Below, one piece after another: positions 9,433 through 18,102 of a stretch of 64,000 nucleotides of DNA. Origin of the DNA: Pseudomonas sp. MWU16-30317 (lineage in GTDB: Bacteria; Pseudomonadota; Gammaproteobacteria; Pseudomonadales; Pseudomonadaceae). Numbering within the stretch: the first letter of the stretch is position 1; the number at the start of each line of letters is the position of its first letter. The stretch lies in the NCBI RefSeq assembly GCF_020515695.1, contig NZ_JAIWJA010000002.1:372001-436000 (forward strand), given 5' to 3'. The notes under the pieces were generated by a model. That model searched no databases, had not been told where the DNA came from, and worked only from the letters and a program-made list of their open reading frames with translations. Position numbers and translations under genes: made by a program.

Positions 9433-10842
9433 ATGCGTTATATCAGTACGCGCGGCAAGGCGCCGGCGCTCAATTTCGAAGACGTGCTGCTGGCTGGCCT
9501 GGCCACCGATGGCGGCCTCTATGTGCCGGAAAACCTGCCGCGCTTTACCCAGGAAGAAATTGCCTCCTGGGCCGGCCTGCCTTACCACGAGCTGGCGTTC
9601 CGGGTAATGCGCCCGTTCGTTGCTGGCAGCATTCCGGACGCCGATTTCAAGAGAATTCTCGAAGAGACCTACGCCGGCTTCAGCCATGCAGCGGTGGCGC
9701 CTCTGCGCCAGCTCAACGCCAACGAGTGGGTGCTGGAACTGTTTCATGGCCCGACCCTGGCCTTCAAGGACTTCGCCTTGCAGCTGCTCGGTCGCCTGCT
9801 CGACTACACCCTCGCCAAGCGCGGCGAGCGGGTGGTCATCATCGGCGCCACCAGCGGTGATACTGGTTCGGCTGCTATTGAAGGCTGCAAGCACTGCGAA
9901 AACGTCGACATTTTCATCCTGCATCCGCACCAGCGGGTTTCGGAAGTGCAGCGTCGGCAAATGACCACGCTGTTCGGCGACAACGTCCACAACATCGCCA
10001 TTGAAGGCAACTTCGACGACTGCCAGGAAATGGTCAAGGCCAGCTTCGCCGACCAGAGCTTCCTCAAGGGCACGCGTCTGGTCGCGGTCAACTCGATCAA
10101 CTGGGCGCGGATCATGGCCCAGATCGTCTACTACTTCCACGCCGCTCTGCAACTGGGCGGCCCGGCGCGCTCCGTGGCGTTCTCGGTGCCGACCGGCAAC
10201 TTCGGCGATATCTTCGCCGGTTACCTGGCGCGCAACATGGGCCTGCCGATCAGCCAATTGATCGTCGCGACCAACCGCAACGATATCCTGCACCGCTTCA
10301 TGAGCGGCAATGGCTACGCCAAGGAAACCCTGCACGCCACGCTGTCGCCATCGATGGACATCATGGTGTCGTCAAACTTCGAGCGCCTGCTGTTCGACAT
10401 GCACGGTCGTAATGGCGCCGCCATCGCGCAGTTGATGGACAGCTTCAAGCAGGATGGCCAGTTCAGCGTCGAACAGGACCGCTGGACCGAAACCCGCAAG
10501 CTGTTCGATTCCCTGGCGGTCGACGACGAGCAGACCTGCGAGACCATCGCCGATGTCTTCGCTCAAACGGGCGAAGTGCTCGATCCCCATACCGCTATCG
10601 GTGTGCGGGCCGCGCGCGAATGTCGTCGCAGCCTCGATACGCCGATGGTGGTGCTGGGTACGGCGCATCCGGTCAAGTTCCCTGACGCGGTACTCAAGGC
10701 GGGTGTTGGCAAGGCGCTGGAGTTGCCTGCCCACCTGGTCGATCTGTTCGAGCGTGAAGAAAAGTGCACGGTGTTGGCTAACGAGCTCAAGGCCGTCCAG
10801 AATTTTGTGGCGCAGCATGGCAATCGTGGCAAGCCGCTGTAA
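9433..10842 (+). CDS. thrC: Threonine synthase
   Basis: A 469-residue PLP-dependent threonine synthase that converts O-phosphohomoserine to threonine. The N-terminus MRYISTRGKAPALNFEDVLL and the PLP-lysine motif HGPTLAFKDFALQ (Lys112) are typical of the longer class found in proteobacteria. ATSGDTGSAA holds the phosphate-binding loop. It lies 106 bases after hom and is closed by a strong terminator. Confidence 0.97.
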   Translation: MRYISTRGKAPALNFEDVLLAGLATDGGLYVPENLPRFTQEEIASWAGLPYHELAFRVMRPFVAGSIPDADFKRILEETYAGFSHAAVAPLRQLNANEWVLELFHGPTLAFKDFALQLLGRLLDYTLAKRGERVVIIGATSGDTGSAAIEGCKHCENVDIFILHPHQRVSEVQRRQMTTLFGDNVHNIAIEGNFDDCQEMVKASFADQSFLKGTRLVAVNSINWARIMAQIVYYFHAALQLGGPARSVAFSVPTGNFGDIFAGYLARNMGLPISQLIVATNRNDILHRFMSGNGYAKETLHATLSPSMDIMVSSNFERLLFDMHGRNGAAIAQLMDSFKQDGQFSVEQDRWTETRKLFDSLAVDDEQTCETIADVFAQTGEVLDPHTAIGVRAARECRRSLDTPMVVLGTAHPVKFPDAVLKAGVGKALELPAHLVDLFEREEKCTVLANELKAVQNFVAQHGNRGKPL

Positions 10843-10864
10843 CTGAAGCGTTCTGCAACACTTG

Positions 10865-10892
10865 AAGCCCGTCGATCGACGGGCTTTTTTTC
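10865..10892 (+). terminator. Rho-independent terminator after thrC
   Basis: AAGCCCGTC-GATC-GACGGGCTT followed by TTTTT, 22 bases after the thrC stop. The stem core is a perfect palindrome. Confidence 0.95.
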
Positions 10893-10952
10893 TCTTCCGT
10901 GTCAAACTTGGTGCTTATTCGCTTTGCATAAGCCAGCGCCAAGGATGCCCGC

Positions 10953-13900
10953 ATGTCTCCCCGTATGTATCAATATCTCTGCCGCCCCTGGCGTCTGCTT
11001 GTGCGGGTTTTATTGCTATGTGCCGTTGCGAATGGCGCCTGGGCGGCGCAGGCCCTGCCGTTTACTTTGGTGCAGCCGATCGCCCAGCTGGCGCCCATGG
11101 CGTTGGCTCCGGCGGAGCAGCAGTGGCTGCAAAAGCATCAACAGACGCTGCGCATCGGCATGTCGATCAACGACAACGAACCTCTGGATATCGCCGTCGA
11201 TCGCAACCGCTACCAGGGCGTGAGTGCCGACTACCTGAACCTGATACGCGCCCGGCTGGGTGTCACCCTGCAGATCCATGGGTTTACGCGCCGTGACGAT
11301 GCCATCGAGGCGCTGCACCAGGGCGACATCGATGTACTCACCGCATCGAATAGTTACGAGCAGGGTTTTGCCGGCCTGGCGTTTACCAGCCCTTATCTGT
11401 TCGATCGTCCTGTACTGGCCCGTCGCAGCGATGATATCCGCCAGAGCGGCGACGGTCTTGACGATCAACGCGTGGCAGTGGTGGAAGGTTATGCTTCGGT
11501 CGACGCGGTACAAAGGGCCTATCCGAGCAGCCGTGTGGTGGTCGCTCCCAGTTTAAGCAGTGCCTTGGAGGCGCTAAGGCAGGGCGCGGTCGACGCGGTG
11601 ATCGGCAACGAAATTATCCTGCGCTCCTATATGGCACTGCGGCCCTACGTGGAGTTGCGCATCACCGGTGACAGTCGTCTGTCGTCCAGCGGCTTTGCCT
11701 TTGCCATTCGTAACACTGATGCGCCGCTCACGGCGATGTTCGATCGAGCGCTGGGCAGTCTTCAGGGCGCTTTGCAGCGTGAAATTCTTGGCCGCTGGAC
11801 TTCGGGGCTGGGTGCCGGAATCGCTCAGCGTCCGGTGCAACTCGATAGCGACGAGCAATCCTGGATTGCTGCTCACCCCAAGGTTCAGGTCGCGGCCACC
11901 GAATATGCGCCCTATCTGTACCGGGATCGCCAGGGTCGCTGGGTCGGGCTTAATGTCGATATTCTGGCAGCGCTGTCGCAGATGACCGGCCTGCAGTTCG
12001 AGTACGTCCATGCCAGTTCGATCGCCCAGAGCCTCGACCTGCTCAAGAGCGGCCGGGCGCAGATGAACACTACCCTCAGCGAGACCTCGGAACGCCGGTC
12101 TCTACTGGAGTTCACCCATTCATATGGTGGGCAGAGTTGGGTCTTCATCCTGCGCCGTGACGGCGTTGCGTTTGATTCCCTCGAGGAAATGGACGACCGA
12201 GTGCTGGCCCTGCCGGCGCAGCATGCACTGGAAGATTTCATTCGTCGCGAGTATCCGCAGATCCGCCTCAAGCAGGTGGCGACCATGGATCAGGCCCGAG
12301 ATGCCGTCGCTCGTGGTCAGGCTGACGCCACCATCGACAGCGAAGTCGGCGCCTATCGGGCGGTCCAGCGCGAAAGCGATAACGGGCTGACGGTCGGGCG
12401 CAGTCTCGACGGCGCGTGGTCTCCGGACCGCTTTTCGGTCACGTTGGCCAATCCACAGCTGACGAGTATCCTCAACAAGGCGCTCGAAGCCTTCCCAGTG
12501 GCAGATTTGCGCGCCATTCGCCTCAAGTGGCTTGGGGCGGCCCTGCCCGAGGTGCCGGTGTGGCAACGCATTGCACCTTGGGTCTACTGGGGGGCTGCCG
12601 TTGCCGGCCTTATCGCCTTGATATCACTGCTTTGGAGCGGTCGCTTGCGGGTGCAGATTGCCCAGCGACAGCGCGCCGAGGAAGCCCTCAGCGATCAGTT
12701 GGTCTTCCAGAAGGCGCTGCTCGATGGCATTCCCAATCCGATCTATGTGCGCGATCTGGAAGGGCGGCTGCTGTCATGCAACCGCAGTTACGAAGAATGC
12801 TTCGCGACGCGTTTCGAGCGTATCAAGGGATTGCAATTGCCCGAGGTTGGCTTGATCGGCGCCGAAGACGCGCAGCGCGTCCACGCCGACTATCTCAAAC
12901 AGCTTGAAAACCCAAAGCCGGTATTCATCGATCGGCAAATAGAACTGGGGGGCAAACGGATCGATGCCTACCAGTGGACGGTGCCGTTCTATCGTGCAGA
13001 TGGCCAGTTGCAAGGGTTGTTGGGCGGCTGGATCGATATCACCGAGCGCAAGCGCCTAGAGGTCGCGCTCACCGAGGCGAGGCAGGCGGCGGAAGACGCC
13101 AATCTGGCGAAAAGCTCTTTCCTTGCGACCATGAGCCACGACATTCGTACACCACTGTCGGCGATCATCGGTTTGCTGGAGCTTGAACGGGATACCAGCA
13201 GGGCGCGTGGGCAGACGCTCTCCCAGGGGCTGGAAGTCGCCTTTCGTTGCGCCTGCGAATTGCTGGAGCTGGTAGGCGACAGCCTTGACTTGTCGCGTAT
13301 CGAGGCTGGCAGGCTGGAACTGCACCTGACCCCGGTCGCGCTATCGCCGTTTTTTGCCGACATAGCACGGTTGTTCGAGCCGGAGGCGCGGCGCAAGGGG
13401 CTGGACCTCCAGGTGCAGATCGCACTGGGGCTGCAAGGTCAATACTGGATCGATGCGCTGCGCCTGCGTCAGGTCATGCACAACCTGCTCGGGAATGCCC
13501 TGAAGTTCACCCACCGAGGGCGAGTGAGCCTGGTGGTCAACGCGCATCTGGAAGGGGCCCTACTGGCACTGGACATCAGGGTAGAGGACACCGGTATCGG
13601 TATCGACGCGGCCCAGCAGGCACAGCTGTTCGAGCCCTACGTTCAGGTCGGAGCCGATGCGGCGCAGCTTTATGGCGGGTCGGGGCTGGGGCTGAGCATC
13701 TGCCAACGGCTGATCGCCTTGATGGCCGGGCAGATGCAATTGCGCAGCACGCCCGGGCAGGGCACCTGCATCAGCCTCCAGTTACAGGTGCATCAGGTCG
13801 AGGTCATCAGCATCAAGGAGCCCCCTGAGCTCACGAGCGCCGTCAGCGCGGATCTGGTACCGCGAATGTTGCACGTGTTGATTGCCGATGACCTGTCTTC

Positions 13901-14588
13901 CAACCGCTTGGTGTTGAGCCGACAATTGGAGTACCTCGGCCATCAGGTCGAGGCAGTGGCTGGCGGGGAAGACGCCTTGATAGCCTGGCAGGACGGCGAT
14001 TTCGATGTGTTGATCAGCGACTGCAACATGCCGGGTATCAGCGGTTACGAGCTGGCCACGCGGATCCGCGAGTTGGAGATCGAACAGGAGCTGGCGCCTA
14101 CGCCCATCATCGGTTATACCGCCAACGTCATGAATGACGAGCGTCAGCGCTGTGAAGAAGCCGGGATGGACCTGTGGCTGCCCAAGCCTCTGTCGCTCGA
14201 TGCGCTGAGCCAGGCATTGACACAATTGACCCGCCCAAGACATTTCGATCCAGCGACCTTGCAGGCCTTGACCCACGCCAATGCTCAGTTGCTACAGCGG
14301 ATGCTGAGCGAGCTCGACAGCAATCTCGAAGAGGAACTCGAACGGCTGCATGATGCAGTCGAGGCTTTGGACTGGCCGATGCTGGAAGGCGTGCTGCATC
14401 GGCTCAAAGGGGTATGTGCCATGATCGATGCCGGGCCGTTGGCCAAGGCTTGCGGCCAGTTTGGCAAAGGCTGCTCCGCTCGCCATGAGCAGCAGGTACG
14501 GCAGGACTGGCCAACGTTCAGGGCGGCCATCGAGGACTTGCAGGCCGATATCTTGCGAACTTTGCGGGGCATGGTCGCTGACGAATGA
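10953..14588 (+). CDS. Unorthodox hybrid sensor kinase, BvgS/EvgS/RocS type
   Basis: A 1211-residue membrane sensor. After an N-terminal signal/anchor (~1-32) come two tandem periplasmic solute-binding (SBP_bac_3, Venus-flytrap) domains at about 50-275 and 295-525, a membrane segment (~544-566), a PAS domain (~585-705), a HisKA domain with the phospho-accepting H729 in MSHDIRTPLS, a HATPase domain (~830-945, DTGIGID and GGSGLGLSI), a receiver domain with D1023 in ISDCNMPG, and a C-terminal Hpt with H1149 in LHRLKGV. All phosphorelay residues are present. The order matches BvgS, EvgS and RocS1. The ligand is unknown. Its partners are probably the receiver protein that follows and the divergent LuxR regulator. 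Confidence 0.93.
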   Translation: MSPRMYQYLCRPWRLLVRVLLLCAVANGAWAAQALPFTLVQPIAQLAPMALAPAEQQWLQKHQQTLRIGMSINDNEPLDIAVDRNRYQGVSADYLNLIRARLGVTLQIHGFTRRDDAIEALHQGDIDVLTASNSYEQGFAGLAFTSPYLFDRPVLARRSDDIRQSGDGLDDQRVAVVEGYASVDAVQRAYPSSRVVVAPSLSSALEALRQGAVDAVIGNEIILRSYMALRPYVELRITGDSRLSSSGFAFAIRNTDAPLTAMFDRALGSLQGALQREILGRWTSGLGAGIAQRPVQLDSDEQSWIAAHPKVQVAATEYAPYLYRDRQGRWVGLNVDILAALSQMTGLQFEYVHASSIAQSLDLLKSGRAQMNTTLSETSERRSLLEFTHSYGGQSWVFILRRDGVAFDSLEEMDDRVLALPAQHALEDFIRREYPQIRLKQVATMDQARDAVARGQADATIDSEVGAYRAVQRESDNGLTVGRSLDGAWSPDRFSVTLANPQLTSILNKALEAFPVADLRAIRLKWLGAALPEVPVWQRIAPWVYWGAAVAGLIALISLLWSGRLRVQIAQRQRAEEALSDQLVFQKALLDGIPNPIYVRDLEGRLLSCNRSYEECFATRFERIKGLQLPEVGLIGAEDAQRVHADYLKQLENPKPVFIDRQIELGGKRIDAYQWTVPFYRADGQLQGLLGGWIDITERKRLEVALTEARQAAEDANLAKSSFLATMSHDIRTPLSAIIGLLELERDTSRARGQTLSQGLEVAFRCACELLELVGDSLDLSRIEAGRLELHLTPVALSPFFADIARLFEPEARRKGLDLQVQIALGLQGQYWIDALRLRQVMHNLLGNALKFTHRGRVSLVVNAHLEGALLALDIRVEDTGIGIDAAQQAQLFEPYVQVGADAAQLYGGSGLGLSICQRLIALMAGQMQLRSTPGQGTCISLQLQVHQVEVISIKEPPELTSAVSADLVPRMLHVLIADDLSSNRLVLSRQLEYLGHQVEAVAGGEDALIAWQDGDFDVLISDCNMPGISGYELATRIRELEIEQELAPTPIIGYTANVMNDERQRCEEAGMDLWLPKPLSLDALSQALTQLTRPRHFDPATLQALTHANAQLLQRMLSELDSNLEEELERLHDAVEALDWPMLEGVLHRLKGVCAMIDAGPLAKACGQFGKGCSARHEQQVRQDWPTFRAAIEDLQADILRTLRGMVADE

Positions 14589-14718
14589 CGTGAAGTGCAC
14601 AGACCGCAGCGAACCGTCCTACGACGGTTTCAGATTCGTCCTATAGCTGCTCTTCGGCCGGATCTTTAGAGTGCCTGATATCGCGGCACTCGGCCGTATC
14701 GCTTCTGGAGGCTGGTCC

Positions 14719-15141
14719 ATGCGCTCACTCAGAGTTCTGATCCTCGAAGACAACCCGTTTCAATTGATGGCGCTGCACCAGATGCTCAACGCCAGTGGTG
14801 TCTATGACGTACTGGTCGCCGCTACCGTGACCGATGCCTGTCGCTCCCTGGCGCGGCGTGGCAGCGTCGACCTGGTGATATGCGACCTTGATCCGGATCG
14901 TACCGGCAGTGGTCTCGATCTGATACGTCATCTGGCGGTCAGCCGTCAGGCCGAAGCCTTGATCATTCTCAGCAATGCCGATGAGGCCCTGCGCGAAGAT
15001 GCAGCGCGGCTGGCGCGACAATCCGGATTATGGGTGCTGGCGGCACTGAGCAAACCGGCCTCGACCCGGACCTTGCACCTGTTGCTGGAGGTTTATCAGC
15101 AGAACACCCGCTCCTCGGCTCGCGCCTTGGCGGCCTTGTGA
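14719..15141 (+). CDS. Stand-alone receiver-domain protein (RocR-like, no output domain)
   Basis: A 140-residue protein that is only a CheY-like receiver. The acid pair E10/D11 (VLILEDNPFQ), phospho-acceptor D56 (VDLVICDLD), S85 and K112 (ALSKPAS) are in place. Residues 1-125 resemble the receiver of RocR, which in P. aeruginosa is fused to an EAL c-di-GMP phosphodiesterase and encoded beside RocS1 and RocA1. Here the frame ends after the receiver and no EAL remnant follows, since the next gene lies on the other strand. The start at 14719 gives the canonical N-terminus; 16 more residues are open upstream. It could titrate or divert phosphate from the hybrid kinase. Confidence 0.85.
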   Translation: MRSLRVLILEDNPFQLMALHQMLNASGVYDVLVAATVTDACRSLARRGSVDLVICDLDPDRTGSGLDLIRHLAVSRQAEALIILSNADEALREDAARLARQSGLWVLAALSKPASTRTLHLLLEVYQQNTRSSARALAAL

Positions 15142-15148
15142 TCTGGAC

Positions 15149-15811
15149 TCAGCTCAGGCCCTGTTCCTGCAAATAGATAAACAGCGCAGCATCGTTGGTG
15201 ACCCCCAGCTTGCGCATGGCACTGACTTTCTGTGCACTGACCGTTTGTTTGCTGCGGTGCAGGCGGCCGGCGATTTCACTCACCGACAGCCCCGAGGCCA
15301 ATAATCGAGCAACTTCCAGCTCCTTGGCCGAGAGCTCCACGGTGTTCAGGCCTCCAGCCGTATCTGCGGTGTCACCAGTCTGCAGGGTCTGGGAGACCGA
15401 TTGGGCAATGTATAATTTGCCTTGGCGTAAATGCTCGATTGCCGTCGGCAGCTCGCCGGCCAGGCTGCCTTTGCCCAGCAGCCCAAGGACTCCGAGCTTG
15501 AGCATTGAACGGAACAGCGCGGCGTTGTTGAGCATGGTCACCACCAGGATCGGCAACTGCGGCCAGCCCCGGCGTATGCTCTCCATCAAGCGCAAGCCGT
15601 CGTTCTGCTTGTCTACTGGCATCATGAAGTCGCTGATCAGCACGTCACACGGTGTAGTCTGCAGGCAAGCCAGAAGGCTCTGGGGGCCATCCGCTTCGGC
15701 AACCACTTTGATTGTAGGGTCTTGTTCCAGTACGGCACGCAAACCCAGGCGGAAGATCGGATGGTCGTCCGCCAGTACGATGCGCAGTGGCGAGTCGGGC
15801 GAAGTGCTCAC
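15149..15811 (-). CDS. NarL/FixJ-type response regulator (BvgA/RocA-like)
   Basis: A 220-residue regulator with a receiver domain (acid pair D15/D16, phospho-acceptor D61 in VLISDFMMP) and a C-terminal LuxR-type helix-turn-helix (~155-215, LSAKELEVARLLASGLSVSE). It is convergent with the receiver-only gene, 7 bases apart. It is the likely DNA-binding output of the hybrid kinase at 10953. Target genes are unknown; RocA- and BvgA-type regulators often control fimbriae or virulence-type surface genes. Confidence 0.92.
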   Translation of the reverse strand: MSTSPDSPLRIVLADDHPIFRLGLRAVLEQDPTIKVVAEADGPQSLLACLQTTPCDVLISDFMMPVDKQNDGLRLMESIRRGWPQLPILVVTMLNNAALFRSMLKLGVLGLLGKGSLAGELPTAIEHLRQGKLYIAQSVSQTLQTGDTADTAGGLNTVELSAKELEVARLLASGLSVSEIAGRLHRSKQTVSAQKVSAMRKLGVTNDAALFIYLQEQGLS

Positions 15812-15984
15812 GAGCGCGCCCCCTCGGAAAATTCATGAAACATTATATCCGGCATCCCTGCTTTCCCCCGCTTCGTCAGCCTGTCATGTGCACTGTGCAA
15901 TGTGCTTGGAGGAAGCCGGACCGGATCGAACTTTTTTGATCGGTCGACAGTCATTGATAGGCAACCTTTATTCTTGACGAGTGA

Positions 15985-16287
15985 GTGGTGATCGTATTGG
16001 AAAATATCAGCTTGCTGTTGAATGAAGCCCTGAGCCCCTATCTGGTCAGCGTGGGGCCCGTCGATACACTTGGAAATCGCCGTATCGCAGTCAAGGACCA
16101 GCATGGACTACTAATGGCCGAACGCCTGGTCAATCGTAGCCAGCTTACCGACAATCGTACCCTGATCGATGTCGTCGATGGATTTCATCGCGATCTCCTG
16201 GTTGCCGAGGGTCGACTACAGCCCTGTGTCATTGCCGCCCTGCAGCACGCCGCGCAATCGCGCCAGGTTTTTTCCGCCGGGATGTAG
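15985..16287 (+). CDS. Small conserved Pseudomonas protein, DUF3509-like
   Basis: A 100-residue soluble protein without a signal peptide. It resembles the DUF3509 family, which is largely confined to Pseudomonas and has no known function (ENISLLLNEAL at the start, LIDVVDGFHRDLLVAEGRLQ near the end). The start is unsure: GTG at 15985 or 15988, or TTG at 15997 giving MENISLLL. None has a strong ribosome binding site. It stands alone between the two-component locus and a leftward gene and ends before a good terminator. Confidence 0.7.
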   Translation: MVIVLENISLLLNEALSPYLVSVGPVDTLGNRRIAVKDQHGLLMAERLVNRSQLTDNRTLIDVVDGFHRDLLVAEGRLQPCVIAALQHAAQSRQVFSAGM

Positions 16288-16409
16288 CGACGAGGCAGGC
16301 GGATGAGGAACCTTTCTAGCAGGCACTACTCGAATTTTGCAAGGGCAGGCCGTTGACATTGTGCTCCGATGTCCTTGACCTGTCGTGCTGGTCCGCAAGG
16401 GCCATGTTG

Positions 16410-16446
16410 ACCCCGATCGGCTTCCCCACCGGTTGGGGTTTCTTTT
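16410..16446 (+). terminator. Rho-independent terminator
   Basis: ACCCCGATCGG (16410-16420) pairs fully, with two G-U wobbles, with CCGGTTGGGGT (16429-16439) across an 8-base loop; TTCTTTT follows. It faces right and would end the DUF3509-like transcript, 123 bases after its stop. Confidence 0.75.
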
Positions 16447-16476
16447 GTCCGGGTTAAAAAGCAGGCTTGGAAGGTC

Positions 16477-17409
16477 TCAGCGCGACGGCATGGCCGCAGT
16501 AGCCTTGTCGCTGAAGAAGCTCTTGGCATCCTCCAGGTAATGGTCACGTGAATCGTGGTCCAGCCAACTGGCATAAAACAGCGGGAGCATGTCCTGACGC
16601 AAGGTTTCAAGGACAGGATTGATGCGGCTGATGGCCTGTTGGCCGTCGGCGTTGTCGCTGCAGCCGACATGATTGAACTGGTATTTCTCTACGCCCTTGA
16701 TCGCAAGGAAGCTGAACTCATCGGCGCCCATGCCTTGCTGCCTGGCCACATAGCGCGCCTCGATCAAGTAGCCGATCAGCGCCTGCAGACGGCCGCGCTG
16801 TTCCATCTGCATCAAGCTGCTGACCGCATCGTTACCATAGTGGGGCGATAACATGTCCGCTGGCGCGTGTTTCAATATTTGATCGATAAATGGCCCATAG
16901 CTGCGCTCGGCGACCCTACCGACTTTCAATTTGCCACTCTGCAGCAAGGCATCGAGATCGACTTCGCCGTTTTCCATGAAGGGTGCGAACTGCGGTCGAT
17001 CGGCCGAACGAATGATCAGGCCATTGCTGTATGTGACCACGCTAGGGATGGAAAAAGCGATGAACGTGGCGCGTTCGGGGCTCCACAGCAGGGTCGGATC
17101 GCACCGCAAGCCGGGCTCGTGGAGCATTTGCATGGCCCGCGCGCGGTTGACCCGTTGAATCACGTGATCGTATTGAGGCAGGCGCTGGATGAGCAGGGCG
17201 AGGGTTCTGTCCACCGCGCCCTGATTGCGTTGCGCGCCTTCAAAAATGGTCAGCGGAGGCAGTTCGCGCAGCAGCCACACCAGGGTTTCCTTGGCTTGAA
17301 CCTGGGGTATGAAGGCCATGTTCAAACCAATGGCCAGGCACGCGCCAAGACATGCTTTCATCGGAACCAGAGGCCACCACCGAATCCATGGGCTGATGCG
17401 TAAAGCCAT
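16477..17409 (-). CDS. Periplasmic solute-binding-like protein (TIGR02285 type)
   Basis: A 310-residue protein with a signal sequence (hydrophobic KACLGACLAIGLNMAFI, cleavage near VQA-KET) followed by a type-2 periplasmic-binding fold. It resembles the TIGR02285/SBP_bac_3-like family of unlinked binding proteins in Pseudomonas (WLLRELPPLTIFEG, RAMQMLHEPGLRCDP). No transporter genes are nearby, so an uptake role is unlikely to be direct. The start at 17409 has AGGAG 11 bases upstream; the open frame runs to 17514. Ligand and role are unknown. Confidence 0.75.
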   Translation of the reverse strand: MALRISPWIRWWPLVPMKACLGACLAIGLNMAFIPQVQAKETLVWLLRELPPLTIFEGAQRNQGAVDRTLALLIQRLPQYDHVIQRVNRARAMQMLHEPGLRCDPTLLWSPERATFIAFSIPSVVTYSNGLIIRSADRPQFAPFMENGEVDLDALLQSGKLKVGRVAERSYGPFIDQILKHAPADMLSPHYGNDAVSSLMQMEQRGRLQALIGYLIEARYVARQQGMGADEFSFLAIKGVEKYQFNHVGCSDNADGQQAISRINPVLETLRQDMLPLFYASWLDHDSRDHYLEDAKSFFSDKATAAMPSR

Positions 17410-17556
17410 TGCGCGGGAGACTCCTGCATGCCAGTTGATGCCTTCGGCGCAGTTGTAGCATAGCCGTGGCATCGGCGTAACCGTTTGTCCGGGTTTCGTG
17501 CAAACGCGTGCCATCAGTTAGACTGGGCGACTTTTTCCGTTTCCAGAAGCGTCCTC

Positions 17557-18099
17557 ATGGCCCAGCCGTCCACGACCTACAAGTTCGAACTGAATCTTAC
17601 CGACCTCGATCGCAACGTCTACGAGAGCGTCAAGCAGACCATCGCCCGCCATCCCTCTGAAACCGAGGAGCGCATGACCGTGCGTTTGCTGGCCTACGCC
17701 TTGTGGTACAACGAACAGCTGTCGTTTGGCCGTGGCCTGTCGGACGTCGACGAGCCGGCGCTGTGGGAAAAAAGCCTGGATGATCGGGTCCTGCACTGGA
17801 TCGAAGTCGGCCAGCCGGATGCCGATCGCCTGACTTGGTGCTCGCGCCGTACCGAGCGCACCAGTCTGCTGGCCTATGGCAGCCTGCGCGTCTGGGAAGG
17901 CAAGGTCATCCCGGCGATCAAGAACCTGAAAAACGTCAATATCGCTGCGGTCCCTCAAGACGTTCTCGAAATCCTGGCCAAGGACATGCCCCGGGTGATC
18001 AAGTGGGACGTGATGATCGATGAAGGCACGGTGTTCGTGACCGATGACCGCGGCCAGCACGAAGTGCAATTGCAATGGCTGCAAGGCGAGCGCGGCTGA
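17557..18099 (+). CDS. YaeQ family protein
   Basis: A 180-residue YaeQ protein, which has a nuclease-like (PD-(D/E)XK-related) fold and an uncertain function. Typical are MAQPSTTYKFELNLTDLDRN at the start, ETEERMTVRLLAYALWY, and GQPDADRLTWCSRR. The start at 17557 gives the family N-terminus. It ends 3 bases before recJ and is probably co-transcribed with it. The same neighbourhood occurs in other pseudomonads. Confidence 0.9.
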   Translation: MAQPSTTYKFELNLTDLDRNVYESVKQTIARHPSETEERMTVRLLAYALWYNEQLSFGRGLSDVDEPALWEKSLDDRVLHWIEVGQPDADRLTWCSRRTERTSLLAYGSLRVWEGKVIPAIKNLKNVNIAAVPQDVLEILAKDMPRVIKWDVMIDEGTVFVTDDRGQHEVQLQWLQGERG

Positions 18100-18102
18100 C
18101 CC

